From positions 1 to 16,610 of the forward strand of contig SDVU01000248.1 in NCBI GenBank assembly GCA_016256075.1: a stretch of 16,610 nucleotides of DNA, read 5' to 3'. The notes under the pieces are model-generated. The model was not told where the DNA came from. It saw nothing but the letters and a program-made list of their open reading frames with translations, and did no database searches. The position numbers were made by a program, and so were the translations under genes. Positions 6,289 to 15,822 of the stretch are shown in pieces. The stretch is from Dictyocoela muelleri. Lineage: Eukaryota; Microsporidia. The stretch's first letter is position 1. Each line of letters begins with the position of its first letter.

Positions 6289-7929
6289 ATGTTTGTCGAA
6301 AATCTAGATAACTTGCAAAAAGAAACGACTATCATAGGATTGACTGAGAAGACAATATATTATTATTATAAAATGAAGCAAAAACATAAATGTACATTTA
6401 AGCTTCGTTTATCATATGATCTTAAAAACATAGAACTTATAAAAATCTTTAAAAGCGAGCGCACAAAGCTGATTGTGATTACGTAAAAATGTTGAAGAAA
6501 GATCTCTTTTCAGTTCAAAAATTAAATATTCGATTAAAAAGTACTTAATAATAAAATTACAATCGCTAGAGATATTATGAAATTTATCGGAGCCGATTAT
6601 CCCTTAGTTAACATAAAATTAATCTATAATACTATTGCTCGATTAAATAAATCAGAGATCGTGAAACATAATGAATTAATTGTTTTGATGTTATTAAACT
6701 TTTTCATAAAATTTGTTAAAAAAAAGAGACTCCTTATGTTACATTTTATGAAACTACATGTTAAAAAGTTTTATTGACTAATAAATCTTTATTGAGTGAT
6801 TTCCAAAATTCTACAAATATTCATATTTATGGTACCTACAAGTTAAACATATGATGGTTATCTGTTATTATTATAGGATTTTCTGATTTAAACAGAATAT
6901 TTTTTGTTCAGCCATCAGTATAGCCCGAAAATAAAAGCACAGAAACTTATTCTTTGATTTTTCAACAATTATTATTAAATAAAGAAAAATATAGCGATGT
7001 TAATCTTTCAAAGAATTTTAAAGCTTATAACGCTAATTAAATTACAACAGCAGTAAAAATTAGTGGCATTGTTCGCATAAACAAATTTTTGTGAACTAAA
7101 TTATGACTCATCAAAAATTTATTTATCAAAACTTACAGATATCTTTATAAAGGAACTTGAAAGGGAATTTATTTTTTGCAAAGATTTACATCTAAAGAAC
7201 TACTTGATAAAAAAAAAGATCTTTTCGTGTAAAATATTGTATCGTACTCTAAACACAGGAATTCCTAACATTATTTGAAAAACAATATATTAACAAAAAT
7301 CAAAATTAATATAAATAATATGATCATTTAAATCCTAGTACCAATAATTCATTAGAAAGGTTTAATCTTACAATAAAGGACAAATATTTAAACCATAATG
7401 AAATGAAATTTTATAAATTTTTCAATGTTAGTTTTAAAATTATTAATGAATGTGGTAAAAAGGAGTCTAATCTTACTAAAATTCGTTATAAAAAAGAGCA
7501 AATAACACAAAAACAATTATTTTTTTTATACTTTCAAAAAAACGATGAAAAAAACCTTTTTTAGTAGATAAAGGAGATAGTATATAAAATCTGTATTGCT
7601 TTCAGAGTACTTTCTTACAAAAAATGACAACATTCAATCAATTTTTTATATTTTATAGTCAATTTATCTTAATTACTTTTACTCTGAACTTGAAAATTAC
7701 AGGCATATACTGTGTTCATGTGCAAAATTTTCTAATAAAACACACACACACACACACACACACACATTTATATATATATATATATATGCGTTCTTAAAAT
7801 TACAAAACAGAATTAGTTTTATTGAAACCTTCTTGGTAGAGAGAAAAATTTAAAAAAATGTAAACCTAATATAAAGAAAAAATCAGTTTTAGAATATGAA
7901 AAACATTTAATTAATTATTTAAAATTTTA
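6289..7929 (+). pseudogene. MULE-2 transposase with SWIM finger, dead
   Basis: The N-terminal part (65-codon frame 6289-6486; 66-codon frame 6577-6777) is only loosely assignable. The DDE domain begins at 6822 with HIYGTYKLN, then VIIIGFSDLNRIFF and a block with STETYSLIFQQLLLNKEKY. The two expected catalytic Asp positions both read Tyr (TAT at 6828 and at 7026). Near 7335-7450 comes PSTNNSLERFNLTIKDKYLN, a strong MULE marker. The SWIM finger starts CSCAKFSNK (Cys 7713 and 7719) and is interrupted by a (CA)n(TA)n run; coding similarity resumes after it as LKLQNRI and KKCKPNIKKKSVLEYE, recalling the basic 'GRPK' tail of the family. Many stops and frame changes make it non-functional. Confidence 0.7.
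7741..7786. repeat. (CA)13 and (TA)9 microsatellite inside MULE-2
   Basis: (CA)13 at 7741-7766, two T, then (TA)9 at 7769-7786. Transposase-like codons are seen on both sides in the same element, so the run expanded or inserted inside the SWIM-finger codons, between the CxC pair and where the CxH pair is expected. Confidence 0.9.
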
Positions 7930-8199
7930 ATTATTTTTTTATATATTCGTAAAAATTTGTTGTATTAAAAAAGATTTTTTCTAAGACATTTTTATTATAA
8001 ACAATCTCTAGCCAATGTGCAAGAAGAATGTCTTTAATTTTTTTATACAAAATAACGACAAAAAAATATTTCATTTATGTCAATACATTAAGGGATACAA
8101 TAAATAACATATTATAAAGTTAAGTATAAAAACAGGTTTTAAAAGAAGTTGATTTTTTTAAAAAAAACATTTTATAAATAATTTAGTAAAATATGTAAA
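7930..8199. other. A+T-rich 3' part of MULE-2, no gene
   Basis: Non-coding sequence between the end of recognisable MULE-2 transposase similarity and its right repeat array. Nothing else was recognised. Confidence 0.45.
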
Positions 8200-8350
8200 A
8201 ATTTTTGAAAAACTTGGGAAATTTTGAGAAACTTGAGAAATTTGAAAACTTGTTATAAATTTGCACAAATTTGGAAATTTATAAAAGCTTGTGAAATTTA
8301 AGTAAAAGTTGTTAAATTTAGAAAAAGTTGTGAATTTTAAGTAAAAATTG
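8200..8350 (-). repeat. degenerate repeat array, right end of MULE-2
   Basis: Seven or so loose units on the minus strand of the form TTTTACTTAAATTTCACAAG, with spacing of about 17-21 bases, inverted relative to the array at 6030-6210. Taken as the right inverted end of MULE-2 by position and orientation. Confidence 0.5.
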
Positions 8351-8447
8351 ACAGAAAAAAATATTACCTTTTATTAACTATCTAAAATTACCAAATATTG
8401 AAATAAAATTAAATAAATATAAAATATTCTGATTTATACACACACGA

Positions 8448-8760
8448 AAAAATATGGGTACTACTCCGCTTTAGAAGCGTAAAAATTTTTGAGAGGGCGA
8501 GAAACTGAGATAATTGTTGATATATAAAATGATCTGGGAATAACTAATCCCGATATAGATTTTTTAGATATATGTCAAAATCTTAAGTTTTACCTAATTT
8601 GGCGTAGCCGAATTAAGAAAAAGTATAAATATTTCATATATCTAAAAATAACTGGTGATAAGCAATTCCCAGATCACTTTGTATATCAATAATTCTTTTT
8701 TTTTCTCGCCCCCCTCAAAAATTTTTACACCTCTAAAGCGGAGTAGTACCCATATTTTTA
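8448..8760. mobile_element. foldback element 2 with nested hairpin
   Basis: Arms 8448-8574 and 8635-8760 are inverted copies, with long matching blocks such as TATGGGTACTACTCCGCTTTAG and its complement near the outer ends and GATCTGGGAAT further in, and poorer matching near 8540-8560. The central 60 bases hold their own small hairpin, AATTTGGC-GTA-GCCGAATT. The 61-codon plus frame starting at 8655 mostly lies in the right arm and is not taken as a gene. Its right edge coincides with the start of the integrase fragment, so it likely inserted into or next to that fossil. Confidence 0.8.
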
Positions 8761-9420
8761 CTTTTATGGATATGTTTTTTCAAATTCGAATGTTCTTCCA
8801 AGCAAAAAGAAAGTACACTTCAACTTATTTGAAATTTTAAGATTTCTTTTATATAAAGAAAATGTTTGAGATATTTCCCATATTGATTATGGTGGTTAGT
8901 TTATAAATTAATCTGTTAGAAATAATTAAAAAAAATTTAAATTCGAAAAGTGAATGGAAACCTTATATTCCTCATTCACAATCATAGATTGAACAATTTA
9001 ATAGAACTCTTGAAGAAAGATTGGGAAAATGAATGCCAAATCGGATATTTTAATTAGTAAATTATTTAGATAAAATAGTATATAAATATAATAATACTCC
9101 GCATTTGGTAACTAAAATGAAACTTTTCGTTATATTTCAAGGATATGTTAATGGAGTAAAAAACGTTAGAATTGCGAATTAATAGAGGATTATATAAGAA
9201 TAGGATTTTTAGATTATGTCAATAGATACATAAGAGAGTATAAAACTCGACAAAGAGACGTTATAAGTGTCGGATGTAATATTTTATTAGTAAGGCCATA
9301 TAATTTATCATATTAATCGCGTCAACATCTCGATTACATTTTTTATGAGGATTCTTTAGAAGTATTATCTATTGATAGGGAAAATTGTGAAATAAAAAAT
9401 AATATAACATCAGAAATTAT
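8761..9420 (+). mobile_element. integrase-core fossil (retroelement-type)
   Basis: Plus-strand remains of a retroviral-type (rve) integrase core: a DMFF motif just after the foldback, a DYGG motif near 8890, then IEQFNRTLEERLG and LDKIVYKYNNTPH, and a C-terminal stretch with VISVGCNILLVRPYN that recalls the SH3-like tail of such integrases. It is broken by several changes and begins at the foldback edge, so the zinc-finger part is missing. No LTRs or reverse transcriptase accompany it. It is not a copy of the integrase in the Ty3/gypsy element at 11560-15310. Whether it came from an LTR element, a Polinton or a Ginger-like DNA element cannot be settled by eye. Confidence 0.6.
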
Positions 9421-9787
9421 TAATGTCAAAAAAAATTTTAAAAAAACAAAATTGATAAACTGAAATTTTTTATAAAAAAATTGAAATTTTCTAATTTTTG
9501 ATGCTTAAATGTAAATTATATTCTTAACAAATTATCATTTCGCAGCTATTTTTTAAAAAAAACATCCTTTTTAACCTTATTCTAAAAGAGAACACAATTT
9601 GGAGCAAGCTGTATACTTAAAAATTTTAAATTAAAATCATTGATTTTATATATTTTTCTAAATTGAATTAAAATTATAAAATTTGAACACAATTTGTGAT
9701 GAGACTCTTAATAAAATTTCATTATGAAAAATCGTAAATTTCTCACACACCTTTAAATAAAATTTAAAATATGTTACGTTGATTTTT
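9421..9787. other. A+T-rich stretch with one copy of a direct repeat
   Basis: No gene seen. Positions 9699-9772 resemble 10519-10590 in the same orientation (shared blocks include AAATTTAAAATATG and TCACAC). The string GAACACAATTT occurs here twice (near 9589 and 9684) and, preceded by an extra G, again near 10591. Confidence 0.45.
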
Positions 9788-10469
9788 CTTCTAAAAATAT
9801 TCGGCCGATTTTTCGCCCAAATTTCTATAATAAAAAATTTTTACCGCAAAAAAATTTTGAAAAAAATATTTTTAATATAAATTTATGAATCTTTATGTAT
9901 AATAAACATTTTTAATTAATTTAAAAAGTTTATGTTACCGAGGCCAACGTGTGATTTTCGTCAGCGATTCATATACAATTTACGCAGTTCAATTTCTCTT
10001 AATAGAGACTGGATGGCCGATTTATTTCCCTTCTGTAAAGTCAGTGTGTCTTTTTTGATAAGTTGAGAAGATTTATAACTACAAGGGAATTAATTTGTTT
10101 GGTATAATTGTTTTTAATTACTGTTCTTAATTAATACTCAATTTTTTTTGCCGTGTTCAAAATATTATTTAGAGATTTTTGGCATAGTTATAACTTAGGT
10201 CTTTCTTATATTTATAATATTGCTATAATTTTTAAATACTGCCTTTTGCGACAGTCTAAACATTTATTGTTTCCCGTGAGTTTCCAAAATGAATTTATTT
10301 ATCGTAAACTTTAGGTCATCACTTTAATGCCTTTTTCAAAACCAGTGATTAATACTTCGAAAAAATATTGTTTATAAGTACTTAAAATCTAAAAAGTTAA
10401 TATTTTAAGAGAAAAAATTGTTTATTAAATCACTGTTTGGGTGAAAAATCGGATAAATATTTTTGAACG
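9788..10469. mobile_element. candidate small inverted-repeat element
   Basis: About 30 bases at 9788-9820 (with AAAAATATT and CCGATTTTTCGCCCAAA) are inverted at 10437-10469 with a few differences. The ~680 bases between them hold no recognisable coding sequence. The inverted ends are themselves bracketed, at a distance, by the direct repeats 9699-9772 and 10519-10590. This could be a MITE-like element or a coincidence of A+T-rich sequence. Confidence 0.35.
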
Positions 10470-10776
10470 AGACATCCAATTTTCCGCCCGTTGGAGAAAA
10501 ATTAGTCAGGCTATGTAACGAGATTCTTATAAATTATCATTATTAAAAATATCAAATTTTTCACACTTCTTTAAATCAAATTTAAAATATGGGAACACAA
10601 TTTGCAAAAGAAAAAATTTTGATGTAATAATAATAGTAAAAAAATTAGGATATTTTGTGGTTATAGTTTTTAACCCCTTTTTTGGAACCTTAATCCTCTG
10701 GGGAGTCGAAAAAATCACAATATCCCACCCTTATAGATAAGAAATTTTAAAACTTGTCAAAAATAGGCGTGCATGA
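10470..10776. other. A+T-rich stretch, no firm gene
   Basis: Contains the second direct-repeat copy (10519-10590). A 63-codon minus frame at 10527-10718 is unrecognised and probably chance. It may include the lost left end of Merlin-B, but no inverted terminus could be identified. Confidence 0.35.
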
Positions 10777-11548
10777 GCTATCAAAAATGAAAAGCATGCC
10801 GAAAAAATACTTCTGAGATATGGCATATTAAACAAAAGCAAGGCGTTTGTTTTATGTAAAAAAATGAAATTTTATAATAAAGCCAGAAAGTATTTTTATT
10901 GTTTGGGCAAATGTAATTTTAAAGTATATTACAAACACAATACCATACAGCAGAAACCCCGAGTTGAGTACACGAAATTTATATTATTTTGCTACTATTA
11001 TTTTTATAAAGAAACACTTACATCGAGTTTAGTAAGAAATTTAAAAATGTCAAAAAAAATTATTTTAGAATTAAAAAGGCGAATTGAAAATAAAATATGT
11101 GATTATAATAAAAGTACAAAGAAATTAGGTGGATCTGGAAAAATTGTTTAAGCAGACGAATCATTAATGGCGTCTGAGAAGTGTGGAAAAGGCTATTTTA
11201 TCAAACAAACATGGGTTTTGGCGTTGTCGAAAGACAATGAGGTAGATGTTATATTTAAGTTGTTCCTGATCGTAGTCGAAAAACTTTGGAAAAAATATTA
11301 AAGAATATAGTTGAAGATCAACACTGATAATTACAGACCAGACTGCTTCATATAATAAATTGCATAACATAGGATTTAAGCATTTATCTGTCTGTCATAA
11401 GACAAATTTTGTTGATCCTGAAACAGGTGCGCATATCCAGACAATTGAAAGCCCCTGGAATCTGCTTATTGATCATTCGGAAAAAATGCACTTTCGGACG
11501 GAAAAAAAAGGGGTATACAATTTTTTAAGAAAATACCCTTATGACTAA
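10777..11548 (+). pseudogene. Merlin-B transposase (IS1016-like DDE) relic
   Basis: The plus frame from 10777 reads AEKILLRYGILNKSKAFVLC and, from the ATG at 10864, a zinc-ribbon-like segment (CKKM, YCLGKC), then KLGGSGKIV, a TAA at 11149, and ADESLMASEKCGKGYF with QTWVLALSKDNE. After frame changes near 11260 and 11320 it continues as VPDRSRKTLEKILKNIVE and ITDQTASYNKLHNIGFKHLS, then TNFVDPETGAHIQTIESPWN. This is the classic IS1016/Merlin signature. The DDE residues are all present: Asp 11155, Asp 11336, Glu 11447. One stop and two frameshifts break it, and it ends 27 codons after the Glu block, shorter than usual, 12 bases before the LTR element. It is a different Merlin family from Merlin-A. 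Confidence 0.85.
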
Positions 11549-11559
11549 GGTTTGGTTTT

Positions 11560-11798
11560 TGGCCTTTATCAAGACCGTTTGCATAAAAAGAATAAAAAGA
11601 TGCCATATAAAGTTTATTTATTCAATTTTTCTTTTTTTTTTATATTTTTATTCTCCAATAAAAATACAGCTTTAAAGTACCAATGATCACAACCCGATAT
11701 CCTCAATCTCAGTTATCTTAACATTTTCATTCGTAAACGGGATCGGTAATATTATATTGGTTCCAGGATTTCTGGATGCTGTTCGACGATAACATTCA
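11560..11798 (-). repeat. 3' LTR of the Ty3/gypsy fossil
   Basis: About 239 bases, beginning TGGCCTTTATC and ending CA on the plus strand, so it has TG...CA ends. It aligns end to end with 15075-15310. A T-rich run and ATACAGCTTTAAAGTACCAA are among the best-kept blocks. It lies 12 bases from the end of the Merlin-B relic. Confidence 0.88.
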
Positions 11799-11849
11799 AC
11801 ATTTCCTGGCCAATACTTAAGATGATAACTGTGCCTTACTATGCTTTTA

Positions 11850-12700
11850 TTGTTAACATTTACTAAATATGAATTTTCTCCTAATTTGGAAATAAAGTGA
11901 GCAGTTCTATCTAATTATTTATCTAACTTAGTTTTTACAGATTCATTTTTTATTGTAACTTTCTGATTTATTTCGAAAATTTCTAATTTGCCTTTACTTT
12001 TGAATTCCTTATTGTATTTATTACATCTCCTCAAAACATTGATTCTATTTTACGGAAGTAAAGCATCCATGGGTGTCATTAATATGTCTATATGAGTCAA
12101 TTTATTATTATATGAATATATAATTTTCTTGAGCTTACTTCCTAATGTACCCACCACTTTTTTTAATCCATAGTGGATGGTTCTATTTAATCTTTAAATT
12201 CTCCCATTGCTTTAGTGGTAATGGGGTATGCTAAATTCTATAACAATTTCTCTTTCTTTAGCCAAATCTATTACTTTAGAGTTATTAAACTCACGACCGT
12301 TATATGCGTTAATAGTTTCGAATTTTAAGTGTTTGTAGACATAATTTAAATAACTTTTTGTTTCGTCTACACATTTAGATAAAGAATTTTAGGCGTGGGC
12401 GTATCTTGAAAAATAATCGATTGAGACTGAAATGTAAGTATTTTTCACTACTTTCAATAGATATATACCTATTATTTCTCCGGGATTATATTTTTTAATG
12501 AATTGAGCATTTTTGCAAATTTTTTATCGACAAAACTACATTCTTTGCATTTTTTCAATGCCTTTCTGAGTATTTTATATGTCACCATTTTATTTTCATA
12601 TTTACGATCTGATAAATATTTTTTAGATGGCCATTTTTTATGTATATCTAAAATTTGCTTCAAGATTGAATTTTCATCAGTTTTTTTATAATAGAAATCC
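11850..12700 (-). pseudogene. integrase region of the Ty3/gypsy fossil
   Basis: Minus-strand remains include a Cys pair (CKECSF) from the zinc-binding region, an integrase-core start (SIDYFSRYA) and later core and tail motifs toward the 3' LTR. The family inserts the element's DNA copy into the chromosome. The region is broken. Position between RNase H and the 3' LTR is as expected for Ty3/gypsy. Confidence 0.75.
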
Positions 12701-12789
12701 CTTATTTTTAATAGTAATTGCCACTCGTCTGAGAGCGTCTGCTTGCTCTAGATTCTTACCGATTTTATAACACTCGTAAAAATCAAACC

Positions 12790-13110
12790 TTTAGAATCTC
12801 TCTAACCACTTTTGTATTCGGGGTGTTCCAAAATCTCTCTTCTTATGAATCTCTTCCAATGCTTCGTGGTCAGTAATTAATATAAATTTATTTCCCATTA
12901 AATAATATTCGAGCTTCTCCATTGCCCATATTGCTGCTAGCGTCTCTCGTTCAGTTACAGAATAATTCTTTTCAGCACCTTTAAGAACTCGTGAAATATA
13001 TGCTATAGGCTTACTATCTTGCCTCAGAACTGCACACGTCCTACTGAATATGCATCGGCTTCGAGGACAAATTTATCATTAAGATTAGGCATGTTATTCT
13101 CAAGTTTTCT
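12790..13110 (-). pseudogene. RNase H region of the Ty3/gypsy fossil
   Basis: The minus strand shows AEKNYSVTERETLAAIW and, after it, YYLMGNKFILITDHEALEE, the hallmark of Ty3/gypsy RNase H, which degrades the RNA strand during reverse transcription. It directly follows the reverse transcriptase. The region is broken as part of the fossil. Confidence 0.85.
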
Positions 13111-13149
13111 ACACAATAGATTTTATATCTTCGAAAACTTGTTCATATT

Positions 13150-13960
13150 CCGGAGTCCAATTCAACTTATTTCCATCATTTTTAGCAATTTATATAATGG
13201 ATTTGATAAGGTAGAAATTTTCGGAATAAATAATCTATCATAGTTCATTAATCCTAAAAAACGCATTATTTGTTTTTTTGTTTGTGGTTTTAAATAATTT
13301 ATTATACCTTCAGCTCGTTTAGTAATAGGAAAAATTTTATTTTTCCCGATTTTATATCCTAAAAATTCCACTTGTTCTTTCTCATACACCGATTTTTCAA
13401 TATTAACTATCAAATAATATTCATTTAGTCTATTTTCAACCAACTTCAAATTTTTCGAACACTCGTATTTATTCTTTCCGAATAAAAAAATATCGTCCAT
13501 ATAGACAAAACATGCTTTTCCTATTAATGAATCTAAAATCATACACATACCATTCTCGAAAATTGCTGGAATATTTGGGTATTCCTGTGGCATTTTCGTA
13601 AATTGCATAATTCGGTGATTCAGATCTAAAAATGCCGTTTTTTCTCGATCTTTAGATGTTAGAGGTACTTTAAAATATCCATCTTTCAAGTCAAGCACAC
13701 TGAAAAATTCCATTCCATGTAAAGACCGAATAACTTCTTGAATATTTGGTAACTAGAATTTATCTAATTCTATCAATTCATTGGCCTTTCTTAAATCCAA
13801 TGTAAACCGAAGATAACCCGACTTTTTATGGTTTAAAACTATCGGGTTTAACCACAATGATTTACTTCTCTCAATAATACCTTTTTTTATTTCAGAAATG
13901 AGCTTCTTAAAATCTTCTTTATCTCTAAGACTTTTTATAGGACGTGTCCAACTAACAACA
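13150..13960 (-). pseudogene. reverse transcriptase region of the Ty3/gypsy fossil
   Basis: The longest open stretch in the window (183 codons from an ATG-like start at 13713) lies here. It shows FSVLDLKDGYFKVPL with the first catalytic block, FVYMDDIFLFG with the YMDD-type box, FLGYKI and FLGLMNYDR, all standard for Ty3/gypsy RT. Upstream on the same strand are SLWLNPIVLNHKK and FTLDLRKANELI, which belong to the RT fingers. It is part of a broken element. Confidence 0.92.
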
Positions 13961-14099
13961 TTATCGTTTTTGTTTGTATATTACACTCAAAAGGGAAATT
14001 TTTTGATTTATGTAATAACTTTCCATTAACTTTTGGACTATAATAACGTAAACAATGCCCTTTTCGATGACATAAAACTTTTCATTTGTTTCTTTATCA

Positions 14100-15060
14100 T
14101 AATACTTGATATTTACTGATAATGATTATTTACTTTCTATACATGAGCCATTTAAAAGTTTAATTTTTATTCCATTCGAAATTCTATCTATTCTTAAATT
14201 TTTTAATCGATTAAAAATACCTTTCGTAATGATATTTATGGATGAACCAGAATTGAATAACGTCTTTATTTTAACATCATTCAACATCAAATATCTCATG
14301 TCTAAATCCTCTTCGTTTTTTTTATTCACTATGTTCTTCTTATCATTTGAATAACAATCTCTTGCATAATGACCTAGTTTTACACATTTGAAACATTTAA
14401 AGTCACGTATATCTGATTTGCGTTCTTTAGAATATATTAATTTAACTTTTTTATACTTCATATAATCATTTTTCGGCTTTCTTGATGAATAATCACTTAT
14501 TCTACATTTTTTATTCCTTTTTAATTCGTTAACTCGCGATAAAATATCACAAACTCTTTAGATGAATAAAATATGCTCTCAATTGTTTGTGGTTTATCTT
14601 CTGATCTCAACTTACGAATTATTTCTTTATCTGATATATGGCAGGAATCCTTATCATGTTTAATTCTTATGAGGTAATCTACCCAGCTCTCATCAGAGTA
14701 TTTCTTCATCTGATGTATCACTCTTTCTTGGATAAACATTTGTAGTTCTTAAATAAACTTTTCTATGCTGTCTGGGAGATTGTTCCTATTCCCTTTCTCG
14801 AAATACTACTTTTGGATATTTTTATCAGACTGTTCAACTATATGTAATATTTTGTTGTCTAAATCTAATTCGCCAAATCATCGGCTTCTACATATCATGA
14901 AGAGTAGAATTTTAGCTTCATTATAGTCTATTCCCTGAAGTAATCTGGGTCTAAATATATCTGTATGCAAAATATCAGCTGAATCATTTTTGTTTCTCAA
15001 TGACCCTCGATTCCGCGCCTGCTCTTGATGTAAAACAGACCTTAAAGAAGATTTACCTCT
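14100..15060 (-). pseudogene. gag and protease region of the Ty3/gypsy fossil
   Basis: A zinc knuckle of the CX2CX4HX4C type, CFKCVKLGHYARDC, marks the nucleocapsid end of gag near 14370-14415. Downstream on the minus strand a hydrophobic block (MRYLMLNDVKIKTLF with SINIITKGIF) has the form of a retropepsin-like protease. Upstream, around 14521-14739, a 72-codon stretch (SWVDYLIRIKHD, IIRKLRSEDK) fits a gag capsid-type region. The segment next to the 5' LTR is unassigned. Broken. Confidence 0.8.
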
Positions 15061-15074
15061 TTAGTTGGTTTTAT

Positions 15075-15310
15075 TGGCCTTTATCAGGACCGTTTGCATA
15101 AAAAGAATAAAAAGATTCCATATAAACTTATTTATTTAATTTTTCTTTTTTTTATATTTTAATTATCCAATAAAAATACAGCTTTAAAGTACCAATGATC
15201 ACAACCCGATATTCTCAATCTCGTTTATCTTAACATTCTAATTCCTCAACGTGATTGGTAATTTTATATTGCTTTCAGGATTTCTGGATGCTGTTCGACT
15301 ATAGCATCCA
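15075..15310 (-). repeat. 5' LTR of the Ty3/gypsy fossil
   Basis: About 236 bases with TG...CA ends, matching 11560-11798. Being the 5' LTR on the minus strand it would have carried the element's promoter, but no promoter motif is distinct from the general A+T-rich sequence. The flank after 15310 passes directly into MULE-3 remains. Confidence 0.88.
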
Positions 15311-15822
15311 AAAACTAATATACGAGAAAATGATGAATTTTACAATGTAAAAACAAAAAAAGGTAAAAAAAACAATCGTTTATAATAATTATTATTATAA
15401 TTTTAAGGAAAAGACACTTACAACAATAACATGGTGGTTCGGCAATAGAAAATACAAAGGAAAACTGAAAACACAGGAAAATAATATATTAAATAAAGAT
15501 GATATTATCTATGAATGTTCACCAATTACTCCCACAGAAGTTAAAAAGATTTAGGTATAAATTAAATGCGCAAACTTGCTAAATAAACGTTTTTAAATAA
15601 TAAATAAATAATATCGGGAATACATAAAAATCTTGATGTTTCTGAAACAGCTGCCTTAGCAAACATAATTCTTTAAATAAGATAATAAATAAAACTAGAA
15701 ATAGAATAATTAAAAATTTTTATGAAACCGATGATATACCTAATGAATTAAAAATGAGTATTTCTGGAAAAAAATATCTTCAATTCGACAGTGGTGTTAA
15801 CGATAATGAAAGAATTGAACCT
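15311..15822 (+). pseudogene. MULE-3 transposase fragment (FLYWCH type)
   Basis: Plus-strand traces of a FLYWCH finger (TTITWWFGNRKYKGKLKT, followed by IIYECSPITPTEVKKI before a stop near 15553) and, further on, DDIPNELKMSISGKKYLQFDSG then NDNERIE up to about 15820. The block with LQFDSG and NERI resembles the linker just before the DDE domain in FLYWCH/MULE transposases. The fragment begins at the LTR edge and ends where the Merlin-C hairpin starts, so both its sides are cut by other elements. It lacks the DDE domain. It is not the same copy as MULE-1, which shows no match to this linker. Confidence 0.55.

Larger units (their letters stand above)
6030..8360 (+). mobile_element. MULE-2, SWIM-type Mutator-like element
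   Basis: A decayed MULE of about 2.3 kb. Coding remains at 6289-7929 are flanked by two arrays of degenerate 17-21 base repeats in opposite orientation, near 6030-6210 and 8200-8350, which look like the long inverted ends typical of MULEs. No target duplication was established and the outer limits are approximate. The family differs from MULE-1: it has the HIDGTYKL-type DDE domain, a TNNSLERFN block and a CxC SWIM finger. Confidence 0.6.
11560..15310 (-). mobile_element. Ty3/gypsy LTR retrotransposon fossil
   Basis: A roughly 3.75-kb element on the minus strand with two LTRs in the same orientation and, between them in order, gag with a zinc knuckle, an aspartic-protease-like region, reverse transcriptase, RNase H and integrase. 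The RT, RNase H, integrase order identifies Ty3/gypsy. It is broken at many places (ten or more by eye), so it cannot make a polyprotein. The two LTRs differ at about 20 of 237 positions plus a few indels, roughly 9% by eye, so the insertion is not recent. No clear 4-6 bp target duplication, primer-binding site or envelope gene was identified. Confidence 0.9.

Noticed and set aside
10527-10718. 63-codon minus-strand frame as a gene
   Set aside because: Low-complexity K/F/I-rich product overlapping a repeat copy; nothing recognisable.
11164-11370. 68-codon minus-strand frame
   Set aside because: Antisense to the Merlin-B DDE domain, which accounts for the sequence.
10660-11530. Inverted ends of Merlin-B (ACCCCTTTTTTGG near 10667 against AAAAAAAAGGGGT near 11505)
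   Set aside because: The match is short and mainly homopolymer, and the right copy falls inside the coding trace, so it is not convincing.
12503-12691. 62-codon plus-strand frame
   Set aside because: Antisense shadow of the integrase region.
14106-14354. 82-codon plus-strand frame
   Set aside because: It is antisense to the gag/protease part of the Ty3/gypsy fossil and has no domain of its own.
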